The notes under the pieces are model-generated. The model was not told the origin of the DNA. It searched no databases and saw only the letters and a list, made by a program, of their open reading frames with translations. A stretch of 64,000 nucleotides of DNA from Aotearoamyces nothofagi (Eukaryota > Ascomycota > Leotiomycetes > Leotiales > Tympanidaceae): the NCBI GenBank assembly GCA_015345905.1, contig JADDTR010000017.1:124001-188000 (forward strand). Reading direction: 5' to 3'. Position numbers and translations under genes: made by a program. Shown here one piece after another: positions 53,542 to 64,000 of the stretch (its first letter is position 1; each line of letters opens with the position of its first letter).

Positions 53542-56500
53542 ATGGGGCAATTAAAGATTCCTTGGGGCCTCGCTGGAGCTCTTCTAGCTGCTATTTATCT
53601 ACATTCTATATGCGCCGTAGCAAGTCCTAGCATAAATGTTGCGCTAAAGACATCATTCGCATCTGCACCCTACCTCTTGGAACTTTTGTAGGCACCTATA
53701 TCCTCACAGAAGTAAAGTACTAATAGCGAAATCAGGGAGACTGCTGGCGACGAAAATGCAACCTCTTACTTTCCTCTCCTCGATCGAATTGCGGATGGTT
53801 ATTTTGCTGCGGCAACTACGAACAAGGAAACTTACGACTTATTTATAAAGGTTCTGCAAGATGATGGTCATATGGATACACAGACACTCTCGTCATATCA
53901 ACTTGCCCTTTCATTGCGTACTGCAGCTCCTCGAATTGAAGCACATTACCACTACTATCATACTGCGGTTGAACCATCCCTCAAGGCGGAGCAAGATACG
54001 TCATGCCAAAATTGGGTGCTTTTCAATGAAAGGCAATACTGCTCTCCATATTTGAATGAAGTATATGGCGATACCAAAATGAAAGGGTAAGTTTCATAAG
54101 CCGTTTACGCTCTCATGACGCTGACTTCAACTACAGAGAACCCCAACAACTCCAATTCGATCGAATTCAAGGAAACGTATCAGCACCTGCATCTATTCTC
54201 TATGCCGATATAACATCACCATCGTTTGAAAAGTTCCACAAAACCTTGATTGCAACAGCTCGAGAAGGAAAGACTTCATATCGCGTCCGCCATAGAAAGT
54301 CACTTACTCAAGATTCTGTTCCTCTTATAATCAGCGGATATGGCGTCGAGCTCGCTCTGAAAAGAACAGATTATATTGTCATTGATGATCGAGATGAAGA
54401 TGCCAAGCCCGATTCTCCTCTGATAAATGTAGAGGTCAATCTAGAAGACCAGGAGCTTGCCGACCTAAAACCTCTTTCGACATCTGAACTGGTTTCCCTT
54501 GGACTGAAGGCATCAAGTTTCGTTATGCAGAGTGAAATCCCATTTGAGACACTTATAAAGCTGACACAAGACTTTCCGAAGTTCACTACTGCTATGGCTG
54601 CTTATAATACATCATCAGGTTTCCTCACCGAGCATTTGTATAACCGTGGATTGATGGTGCCCCCTGGTCTAAACGTATTATGGATCAATGGTATTCAGAT
54701 CACCGAAAGACAGATAGACGCCTTCACTATTCTTGATCTCTTGCGCCGAGAGAGAAAGCTCATAAATGATTTTCGAGAGCTTGGGTTGACTGGTCCAGAA
54801 GCTATCGCCCTTCTTTCACACCAAGAGGTAGCTGTTGTAAAAGCAGATGATGAGCCACAAAGATTTGATTGGAGGGATACGCAAGAAGGCGGCAATGTAA
54901 TAATCTGGATGAATGACATTGAGAAGGATAAGCGATATGCGGAATGGCCTACACAACTGAAAGCTGTAAGTGCTTCCGTTAGACGGATGCAATGCATTGC
55001 TAATATATTGTAGCTTTTACAGAGAACCTATCCTGGGCAAATTCCCGCAGTGCGGCGAGACATTTTCAATCTCATTCTCCCCGTGGATCTACATGACCCC
55101 CAAGACGTATACCTTATCGTTGATCAGATCCAGGCATTCGTCAAACGAAAAATTCCAATCCGCTTTGGTCTAGTACCGCTAACTGCTAGCCCAGGAGCAG
55201 AGGCCCAAGCCAAGGTAGTGTACTATTTACTCGAGAGCTATGGGATCTCGGCGGCCTTGGCCTATCTTGAGACCTCATACCAAACGAAGACGACATCGTC
55301 TCCTAAAACTAAAACCATTGAATCATCACTTATAGGACGAAATCTTCGAAATAACAAACTTTCTAGCTCCTTAGAAGATGTATTAAATGCCGATGAATAT
55401 CAGCAACGCATTGCTAGCTCTCAAAAGTGGGTATCTAGGCTTGCAGCGGATGGCAAGATACCTCTCATTTTTATCAATGGCATAGCACTACCGCGAAGTG
55501 GTAATTGGTTACAGGCGATGAGCAATCGTGTGAGTATAGATCTACAATCAATCCAACGTGGGGTCTTTGAAAATATCATACACGATGAACACTCGATTCC
55601 AGCATCCTTCCTACTCCAAGCAGCTGTTCGACGAAATCCTCTTATTATCCCCGAGGATGAGAACACTTTAAAGATATACAACGTTAATAAACTCTATTCG
55701 GATCACTCGGAAGTGTTTGATAGTTTGCTAGTTCTGCCTGCAGACTCATCTGCGCCTAAATTTGATTGGGCTCACATGATTGTGGTTACTGATCTCGGTA
55801 CCATACAAGGGCAAGAGCTTCTAGCAACTGTTGTTGAGTTCCGGAAACTAAACCCTGCCGTCGAGGTTGTGCTTCTCCAAAATCTGGGGTCGGCAGACGC
55901 AGCCAGAGACATCTATGTTTATACGAAAGAGAAGAAGTCCACGGTATTGGTAAATGCGGAAGAACTAGCTAATATCCCAGAGAGCATACAATTGGCTTCC
56001 AAAGGTGCTGATGAATACGATCAAGATGGCTTGTTGAATTACTGGACAGCGACCCAGAGACTCATCCAAGCGATTGGCCTTGAAGCTGGTCAACATGGTC
56101 TTTTGCTCAATGGACGACTAATCGGGCATATTCCATCTTCAACGGAATTTAGCCTAGAAGATTTCGTACAGCTTCTGGATTTTGAACGTACGAAGAGGAT
56201 TACTCCAGTCTATGCTGCAATGGAGTCTATGCACATATCCGATAAAATTGCCAATCCTTTAGCAGGAGCTAAAATCTCTTCTCTTGTAGCTAGCTCATCG
56301 ATTTCTGACATCCCTGATGGGATATTTGAGCAAGCTTCATCACTTCGGATTAATTCATTCGATGTTTGGAAATCGGAGCATACGGCTATCGAAGTTGGCG
56401 ATGCTGCTACAGCTAGTATTCGACTAGTCGTGACAGTCGACCCCGCAAGTGAACAAGCACAGCGATTAATTCCTATTATCAAAGTGCTATCTGAGCTTGA

Positions 56501-58154
56501 CGGTGTCTACTTAAAGCTATATCTCAATCCAAAGGACCGTCTCCAAGAGCTCCCAGTCAAGCGATTTTATAGATATGTCTTGGACTCAAAACCCACTTTT
56601 GACGAGAGTGGCAGTTTGAAGAATCTTGGCGCTAGCTTCAGTTCAGTTCCTCAAGAAGCCCTATTGACTGTAGGTATGGATGTGCCTGCACCTTGGCTCG
56701 TCGCGCCAAAAGAATCTATCTACGACCTCGATAATGTCAAATTGAGCAACGCCAAGGGCAATGTTGATGCGCTGTATGAATTGGAACATATTCTTATTGA
56801 GGGTCACTCGCACGAGGCTAACGGGGAAGCTCCGAGAGGTGCACAGCTCGTCTTAAGCACTGAAAGAGACTCGCACGTTGCCGACACCATTATCATGGCT
56901 AACCTTGGCTACTTCCAGTTCAAAGCCAATCCTGGATATTACAAGATTGCTTTGCAAAGTGGGCGTAGCTCTGAGATATTCAAAATTGATAGCCTAGGGC
57001 AGACCGGCTGGAGCCCTGTTGAAGGAGATAAGACGACCGAAGTCGCGCTTCTGAGCTTCCAAGGCACAACATTGTATCCGCGCCTTTCTCGCAAGCCTGG
57101 CCAAGAAAAAGAAGACGTGCTTGAGGCAAAGACAAACTCTACTAAGGCCTACGTAGCTCGAGGCCTCAAGTTCACCGAGAGTATCCTTGGCTGGGCAAAG
57201 GGAACGGGAGAAGCCCAGACTGTAGAGCACGCAGATATCAACATTTTCTCTGTTGCGAGTGGCCACCTTTACGAACGCATGCTAAACATCATGATGGTTA
57301 GTGTGATGAAGCATACAGACCACACCGTAAAGTTCTGGTTCATCGAGCAGTTCCTTTCCCCTTCGTTCAAGGACTTTATTCCTCATCTCGCTGCCGAATA
57401 TGGCTTCCAATACGAGATGGTTACGTACAAATGGCCGCACTGGCTACGTGCGCAACCCGAGAAACAACGTGAAATCTGGGGCTACAAGATCCTATTTCTC
57501 GATGTTCTTTTCCCCCTATCTCTCGATAAAGTTATTTTCGTTGACGCTGACCAAATCGTTCGTACCGACATGATCGAGCTAGTCAACCACGATCTCAAGG
57601 GTGCTCCGTATGGCTTCACGCCCATGTGCGATAGTCGGACAGAGATGGAAGGATTTCGATTCTGGAAGCAGGGTTATTGGAAAAACTTTCTCAAGGGCCA
57701 TCCGTACCACATCAGTGCGCTTTACGTTGTTGATCTTCACCGCTTCAGGCAAATAGCTGCTGGTGACAGACTTCGGCAGCAATATCACCACCTCAGTGCG
57801 GATCCAGGGAGCTTATCAAACCTCGACCAGGACCTTCCTAACCATATGCAGATGGTCCTTCCGATCCATAGTTTACCGCAAGAGTGGCTGTGGTGTGAAA
57901 CGTGGTGCAGCGACGAGAGCTTAAAAGACGCAAAAACGATTGATCTCTGTAACAATCCATTAACGAAAGAGCCAAAACTTGACCGTGCTAGAAGGCAGGT
58001 TCCGGAGTGGAATGTATACGACGATGAAATTGCAGCGGTTGATAGAAAGAGGAAGAGATTGGGTGAGGTGGCGAACGAAAATGATGAAATTAAAAATTCG
58101 AAGAGTAGAACTCTTGAAGCTGTGGAGCCTTCTCACAAGGTAGATGAACTATAA
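53542..58154 (+). CDS. UGGT: UDP-glucose:glycoprotein glucosyltransferase
   Basis: Four exons (53542-53687, 53736-54086, 54137-54965, 55014-58154) give 1488 residues. UGGT is the ER folding sensor that re-glucosylates N-glycans of misfolded proteins for another calnexin cycle. A signal peptide (about residues 1-27, LAGALLAAIYLHSICAVAS) leads into the long folding-sensor part with thioredoxin-like domains (VNVALKTSFASAPYLLELLE start; FPLLDRIADGYF). The GT24 catalytic domain spans about 1180-1440: INIFSVASGHLYERMLNIMM, KFWFIEQFLSPSFKDF, with the metal-binding DADQ near residue 1285 and YGFTPMCDSR. The C-terminus HKVDEL is an HDEL-like retrieval signal. All splice sites are standard. Domain order and length match the family fully. 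In yeasts with KRE5 the family has a cell-wall role. Confidence 0.95.
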
Positions 58155-58562
58155 TGGGTATTAGACAATGTAGCATATATGTAGTTGAATTAGGGATCTA
58201 GTCGATCTCTCTGTCGGGAACATCTTCCACTGTTTGGGCGATTTCAACAATCCGGAAAATTGCAGCTGCATTCATGGAAATCTCTTAGATAGATTTTGCT
58301 ACTCGTCCCCAAAGGGCTTCTTTATAATAGGTGTCTACATCTAGATAGACCATGAATATATGTAAGATGTGGTATTTTGGTTAACGTTATATATATACAT
58401 ATATATATAAGCTTGTGAAAGCTGTAATAAGAAGGCAATGACTAAGAAGAGGCCGTTTTGGGTAGCAATATATGCAATGTACGAGATGTCCCACCAACGC
58501 CGTAAAAGATGCCTTCTAATAAACCCCAAAAAGGAAATCAGAATATATAGACTTGGAAAAGC
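58155..58562. other. Convergent 3' intergenic region (UGGT/chitinase)
   Basis: 408 bp between stop codons. It includes an AT repeat (ATATATAC-like) at 58387-58411. No gene recognised. Confidence 0.5.
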
Positions 58563-60840
58563 TTAATCGCAAGACCCATATCCAACCTGGCAATAGGCGC
58601 CACACCACGCATCACCGCTGCCACACCATCCCCACCTAGAGCAGCAGGAGCCTCCTGTACAGGACTTGCCGACGCCATTTCCACAACTACCATCAGACGA
58701 AGAATCAGGGACACCAGGAGCAACTGACGCGCTCTTAGATACACTTGACGTGACACTAGTCACGAATGATGAGCTGACGGACGAGACTCTCACTGTGACG
58801 GTTTGCGCAGCACTGGAGCTGGAGCTTAGGACAGATTCTGATGTACTATCGCAGAGGCCGTACTCTGATTGACAGCCCGTACCGCAGTAAGCGCTGCTGG
58901 AACCGCAATAGCCATATTCAGAACAGCACTGTCCTACACTGTCACCGAGACACGTAATATCACCGCCACAGCTGCCATCGGTGCTAACTTTATAATTACT
59001 CGTAGTGGCTACTGTAGTGGCTGCTGTAGTGACTGAAGTTGTGCTCTGGAGAAAGTTTCCTCCAGCGCTGGTTGTTGATGCCGACGTTGAAGATAATGGT
59101 ACGACAACGACAGCACTGGAGCTGGAGATTGGGACAATTGCAGCGGAAGACGAAACTGACGTGACAGATTCAGATGTGCTATCGCAGATGCCGTACTCTG
59201 ATTGGCAGCCCGTACCGCAGTAAGCGCTGCTGGAACCGCAATAGCCATATTCAGAACAGCACTGCCCTACACTGTCACCGAGACACGTAACATCACCGCC
59301 ACAACTGCCATCGGTGCTAACTTTATAATTACCCGTGGCGGCTGCTGTAGTGGCGGATGTCGTGCTCTGGAGGAAGTTTCCACCAGCGCTGGTTGTTGAT
59401 GCCGACACCGACGCCGACGTCGACGCACTTGATCCGTTGCAACCGCTTGCTTCAGCCGCGATCAAGATTGCTTTCATGGATTCGTAGTAAGTCAGCCCGT
59501 CGGTAACGGAGGCCTCGGCGACTGTAGCTTCCCAAATCATAATCCCTCCAAAGCTATCGCGACAAAAGAAGTCGTCGATGAACGGTTCGGCTTCCGCAGG
59601 AGTGAGGTAGTAGTCTTGAGCACTTCCTGCGGCAGCCTCAGACCCGGGAAGGCCGATATATAGTTTTGCATCTGCACTTGCGCCGTCGGCGAGGTAAGTA
59701 GCCCAGGTATCATAGCTGAAACCGTTAGAAGCCCCGTCAGCATCAACATAAGTGCGGGCGGAACAGGAGGCAGTGTTGTAGAACTGAATAAAAAGTGCAT
59801 CAAATTGAACAGCAGTGATCATGTCCCCCATATTTGCATCTGGGACCACACATTGAGGTGCTCCGGTGATAATGTATGTCTTGTTCGCGCCTTCGAAGTT
59901 GGTGCGAAGTCTATTGATCATTGCAATGTATCCGGCAGAAGAATCTGGCCGAATCGTCAGATTTTTGCATAAAAGAGAAAAAGAGCACAAGAGATCACAT
60001 ACCAGTTGAGGGATATTCGATGTCAAAATCAAAGCCGTCTACAATAACCTCGGTGCCATCATCCATATCGAAAGGACGAGGTAAGTCCTCAGCAACCCAC
60101 TCGGAGGTCCGTGGACCAAATGCACCCCATAAAAAGTCTGCGAAGGCCACTCCATCGGTTTCCCCAGTAAGCTGGTAGTCTTCAGTGCCTCCTCCAATAG
60201 ACAGAAGAATCTTCTTTCCATAAGTTTCCTGACAGACTGGAATATCAGTCTTGATAGCGTCGCATTCCGAATGAAGATCGTCCTCCGAAGCGTCTATAAC
60301 ACCATCATACCCAGGACCTGTATATACTTCGGTGTTGCACTGATTGCCAAAGTTTGTACCAGGGTAGCCATTGCCTTGAGCTGGGAAAACGTTGACGAAG
60401 GCAATAGGAATAATGTCGACCGTACTTTGCTCGCAGAAATAGACAAGGTCTTGCTGGTTAGACCCTTGGCCCTACTCGAATATTAGTCATTGTACGGAAC
60501 TCGTTGCACGATAAAGGGGGAGAACAAATGATGGTACTCTTCGGCCACTTGGCCTACTAAACAAGAAACTCATCTCAGATACCGTTAACATCCTTTCGGT
60601 GATTGAGGAGTATTACTCAGTACTGTAACCCGTCGAGTAATAATAGTAAAAGCCATCGCCAAGATGTAGTAAGAGTTCCTTTTGATTAATGTCCCATTAT
60701 CTCTTTCTACCTCTCCCATAATAGAAACTTACCCAGTATAGAGCAACATTGGTCTTTGCTGAAGCATTATACAAAGCTGTAGAGGATGTAACAAAAGACA
60801 ACGTGACCGCCAAAGCGGCAACTGGCGAAGCATAGAACAT
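58563..60840 (-). CDS. Secreted GH18 chitinase with three CBM18 chitin-binding modules
   Basis: Three exons (60840-60733, 60471-60003, 59944-58563) give 652 residues. It is predicted to cut chitin by the substrate-assisted GH18 mechanism, outside the cell or in the wall. A signal peptide (about 1-23, MFYASPVAALAVTLSFVTSS) precedes the GH18 barrel (about 30-355, class III type): NVALYWGQGSNQQDLVYFC, then IDGFDFDIE-type motif VDGFDFDIE with catalytic Glu188, all acids present. A Ser/Thr/Val-rich linker region carries three hevein-like CBM18 modules at about 404-447, 515-558 and 611-652, each with eight cysteines (QCCSEYGYCGSSSAYCG in the first two; SCCSRWGWCGSGDAWCG in the last). The first two are nearly identical even at DNA level. 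Intron 1 is unusually long (261 bp). Confidence 0.92.
58830..59085 (-). repeat. CBM18 + linker direct repeat, copy A
   Basis: Nearly identical to 59163-59406 (copy B). The offset is 333 bp at the left edge and 321 bp at the right edge, because copy A has 12 extra bases in the linker. It encodes the second CBM18 module and following linker of the chitinase. A recent in-frame duplication. Confidence 0.9.
59163..59406 (-). repeat. CBM18 + linker direct repeat, copy B
   Basis: Partner of copy A at 58830-59085. Encodes the first CBM18 module and the linker between it and the catalytic domain. Only a few scattered substitutions separate the two copies. Confidence 0.9.
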
Positions 60841-61789
60841 GATATCAAACAGATTGCCGGACAATGAGCGTTAGAAATGAAATGAAAACACGGCCTAAAT
60901 GAGTCTTAAGAGAATTGAAGAACATTGAGCTTGAGGCAGAGAGTCATAGAAGTACTTGCTGAGCTCTGAGCGCCATTTCAAGAAATGTAAAATACCAGCG
61001 CAACGTGGATCCTAGTGACTGGGTTTCCTGAGGCTGAGACTGTCTTCATTTCGCCGAGGAATGAAAGGATGCATCTTGGACTTAACTCCTTGACACGTAT
61101 TTTTGGGGTCAGCGCGACATATATCGCGGAGGAATACTCCCAAAGTTGATGTCCGCGCGACTATTTTGATCCGGACCCAGAGTTTACTCTTTGGACCTAT
61201 AAGATCCGCCTACTATGTGGCTTTGGAGAGGATAATATTACTTCATCTACATTCTCCCTCGTGCCTCGACGCGTTTCGGTATTGCCGTTCTGCTTACCGT
61301 TCTATCCCGCATTCCCCAGCCACCAACCCTTGTTTCATGACGACAAGGCAATCATTAAGCTTCAACATGAAGCGGGTGGCTTCGCAGAAAAGAGTAACAA
61401 TGCGTCCCAAGATAAACAACATGGGGGATGATCTCATCAAAGGAAATTGCATCAGAGAACTTGGAGTGAAGGATGGTGATATTGTATTCTATCAAGAGGT
61501 CGTTAATATTGGAACCAAGCCTGAGGCACCAACTTTGATTAGGGGATGGCTGGTTACGAGTTGACGATGTAAAGCAAGGGGAGACTTGCAGCACAGTTGA
61601 AGCAGTAATATTCGCCTAATAGCAATTCCGAGGAAATAAAGCATTGAAATATTCTAAGTTATTGAATTTCTCGCTTCTCTTAATAATCTAGGAGATCTCA
61701 CGATGTTGTTAGCCCTATTATCACGCTGAACAAGATGGCTAAGATATATACACGAACAACTAAAGTTTTTAAGAAAGGAAGCAGGAAGG
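60841..61789. other. Intergenic: chitinase promoter and deaminase 3' region
   Basis: 949 bp. It holds an open frame at 61103-61564 (plus) with no certain family match, discussed as a finding. No other feature. Confidence 0.45.
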
Positions 61790-63675
61790 CTAGGATATCA
61801 TTCCAGGATTAGCAGCATCCCATACAGCGGCCTCAACAGGATGTTTGGTGATGATCCATTGTAGGAAGTAATTCCACCTCCTCTCCCATTCTGCCGTCAC
61901 CGTAGCTCTATCTGCGGCGTCGAGGCAACTGTGTTCCAGACTCCATTGGGCGAGGACCTTCCACCCTAGAATGCTTTGATAGTTCGAGCCGATCAAAGTC
62001 TGATAGAAGTCATGAGACAAGGTTGAGCTAAATAAATTAGTAGGAGTTTAAAGTGATAAAAAGTATATCGACCTACCTGTAGAACACGGAGTTGTCGCAA
62101 TTGACTGTGCAATGCACGTCATTCGCCAATAGCGTATTCATAGCATGGCCTCCAATACTTCGTGTAAGATGTAGGATCTCATTGCCAATCGGGCAAACTT
62201 CCAAGCAAATATTCTTCTTTTTGAACAACTCCATCAGTTCTGGATGCTGGGCCAAAGCGAACCCATGACCAATGCGCTTACAGCCCAGCATGAGGGCATC
62301 AACAAGATTGCCGTCTGCCGGACCACCATTCTCCAGCGTCTCACCGGCATGAAATATGAAGGGGATATCCAGCTTGAGTTTCTTGCACTGTGCGCGAAAA
62401 GCAAGAAGTTCAGGGATGAAATCGTTGATCTTTTGCATTGTCTCTTCAGGCCCAACAAGGTCAAATCCTATATATGCAGTTTAGCTCTGGGAGTGAGAAA
62501 ACCCAAGGTACAGAAAACTAACCACAAATTAGGTCCGGATATGTCTGCTTCAACTTGATGCACTCATTAAGATGGGTAGCTATTGGGTAAGGAGGGGGCA
62601 ATTTGGGAGCACAGTAAATAATCTTGACGCCATGAAAGTACTCTCCTGGGTGCAAAGCCGCCTTCGCCTTATTGACTTCTTCAATGATGATTTGGCACAT
62701 ATCGACGTTGTTAATCTTTTCCGAAGCATCGTCACGCCACAGTACATTGGCAGCTATAGTAGGGCGAAGTTCGGCGTATTGGATGCCATCGTCAACAAAA
62801 CTTCGAATGAGCGCCCGGGTGTAGTTTCGGAATGCAGATTCATAATTGAAAAGCCCTTTCATCATGCGTGTTCCAATGGCGAATTGATCCCAGATACTGT
62901 CCACGTTAGCTGAAGGACTTCTCCGATTACTAATGGGAAAGATTTACCCTTTCACAGTCTGGCGAGTTCCATGAGTCTGTTCTTCCGTAAAAGTGACCTT
63001 CTCTACTAGCCAGTCTTCGGCTACTTGCTCTCCCCTCTGAGGTGGGGTAACACGGTGATCAATAAAGTTGTCCAGGAAATTACGATACGGCATCCAACTC
63101 CACGGAAGAGTGAAGGGGTCGAACAAGTCTCCCTCAAGTTCGGCAACAGGTAACTTTTCGGCAGGGCTCGTGGTGGCAGAATGCACCTGGAACTGAATCT
63201 CACAAGCTGCCATATTAGCAGCGTTGATCAAAGGTAGTGAACTCCTGATCCACATTGCTGTGATGCCTCTGGCATGCTCAATAAGGAATCGTGGAGGAAG
63301 CCCAGAGTTATAGTGGATGTGAAGATGAGCTCCCTTGGGCATATGCTGAGCAATTGCTAAGGTACGGGTCTTGTTGATCAAATCCAGATTCTCAAGGTAC
63401 GGGCCTGCAGCGTACCGCTGCTTGCCGTCTGGGTGGAGTGCAGATGAATAAATCGTGTTTTGATCATCAGCTTGGACTTGCCGAACAATGCTGGCTGCTT
63501 TCCGCTCCAAGTTTGTAGCATTCGCAATAGCTTCTGCGTCAAAAGCCCTTGATCTCTCTTTTTGAATCAGTAGCTCTCGCGCAGCGCTGTACTCCGCTTG
63601 ACTTGTGAAAGTGCCCGAGCCTTCCATTAGAGCGGCAGTCCTTCGTGTAACAGCTGCGAATGAAGATTGAGGCAT
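61790..63675 (-). CDS. ADGF/CECR1-type adenosine deaminase
   Basis: Four exons (63675-62948, 62896-62523, 62467-62077, 62027-61790) give 576 residues. ADGF-type enzymes deaminate adenosine (and 2'-deoxyadenosine) to inosine. The N-terminal helical region is followed by the metal-dependent barrel: HMPKGAHLHIHYN with zinc-binding His, QYAELRPTI, then FIFHAGETL with catalytic Glu, CKRIGHGFAL, VCPIGNEIL and VNCDNSVFY with the Asp ligand. The three introns join these blocks in frame; the first was placed using the GCTAAC branch and the following CAG so that VKG joins IWDQF. The usual animal members are secreted, but here the first ATG gives no signal peptide (MPQSSFAAVTRRTAALMEG). A longer frame upstream of 63675 has no ATG. 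Confidence 0.9.
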
Positions 63676-63777
63676 ACTGAATAAAGTCGAGGGTAGAAAA
63701 GGAAATGCAGTTTTGAAGGTGTCGGAAATGGTTGATAAAAGCTCAGTCGTGAACTGGCAAATGAAAAGCACAACCTA

Positions 63778-64000
63778 ATGATCCCACTGCGACAAAGAAT
63801 CCTAACATCCTTTCAGAGACCTGCCAGGCCCACATGTAGCTACTGTAAATCGAAGAAATGTGAAGTTCAAGTATGTCAAAGAAATTCGGGTGATGAGACT
63901 GCTTGTCGCAATACGGCGAGGATGAGGAAATTTGAAAATAGAGACGTCAACGGATGCGGCTGGGACAAAGAGAGAATTGAGCTTTATACTCCGAACGGAA
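63778..64000 (+). CDS. 5' end of an unidentified cysteine-rich protein (cut by window end)
   Basis: An ATG at 63778 opens a frame that stays open to the end of the window (74 codons). It reads MIPLRQRILTSFQRPARP, then TCSYCKSKKCEVQVC, further cysteines, and WDKERIELYTPNG. CxxCxSKK recalls fungal Zn2Cys6 clusters, but the spacing to the next cysteine is two residues too short, so that identification is not made. Alternatives: an intron begins at the GTATGT after CEVQ, or the true exon begins at the CAG near 63807. Divergent from the deaminase with only 102 bp between start codons. Confidence 0.35.
   Translation, partial: MIPLRQRILTSFQRPARPTCSYCKSKKCEVQVCQRNSGDETACRNTARMRKFENRDVNGCGWDKERIELYTPNG

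Noticed and set aside
63676-63771. Upstream extension of the deaminase frame that would look like a hydrophobic leader
   Set aside because: The frame has no ATG there; the first codon would be GTG, which is not a normal start in fungi.
1-64000. CRISPR arrays, tRNA/rRNA genes, complete transposons
   Set aside because: No regularly spaced repeats, no convincing A/B-box tRNA folds and no transposase or reverse transcriptase motifs found by eye; a tRNAscan or repeat search could still find weak cases.

Overview
The window reads as nuclear DNA of a filamentous ascomycete (Pezizomycotina). The genes are dense and alternate strands. Most are split by introns of about 50-70 bp with GTRNGT donors, CTAAC-type branch sites and YAG acceptors. 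The gene set is fungal: chitin synthase activator with Sel1 repeats, GH18 chitinase with chitin-binding modules, FIG1, the SKN7 response regulator, and an ADGF-type adenosine deaminase. A Leotiomycetes-like genome is my guess from general look only; the class cannot be fixed from this sequence alone.

Left third (1-20.9 kb): a RING E3 ligase diverges from the replication initiator SLD2. The mating-fusion protein FIG1 lies convergent to SLD2. An AT-rich gene-free stretch follows, then mitochondrial MAM33 and the ribosome-biogenesis factor TMA16 on the minus strand. EXO1 diverges from TMA16. An Ariadne-type RBR ligase and a mitochondrial peroxiredoxin follow on the minus strand. A 2-kb repeat-rich region separates the peroxiredoxin from SKN7, so two oxidative-stress genes diverge from one long intergenic region.

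Middle (21-43 kb): GCD6 (eIF2B epsilon), a BTB/POZ protein, primase small subunit PRI1, a DUF167 protein, a HAD 'Swiss Army Knife RNA repair-like' protein with an RGG/Q-rich tail, TRM10 tRNA methyltransferase divergent from complex I subunit NDUFA13, the BolA protein BOL2, PI4P 5-kinase MSS4 and histone H1. Between NDUFA13 and MSS4 there is a probable helicase relic and a GC-rich island with a coiled-coil-like broken reading frame.

Right third (44-64 kb): CHS4/SKT5, proteasome subunit RPN12, alpha-COP divergent from UDP-glucose:glycoprotein glucosyltransferase, a secreted GH18 chitinase with three CBM18 modules, an ADGF adenosine deaminase, and the start of an unidentified cysteine-rich gene cut by the window end.

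Exon boundaries were worked out by hand from reading frame, splice signals and family conservation. The window looks like ordinary core chromosome. I see no operon-like system, CRISPR, integrated virus or intact transposon. The most coherent regulatory signal is ACGCGT (MCB-type) sites upstream of all three DNA replication/repair genes (SLD2, EXO1, PRI1).
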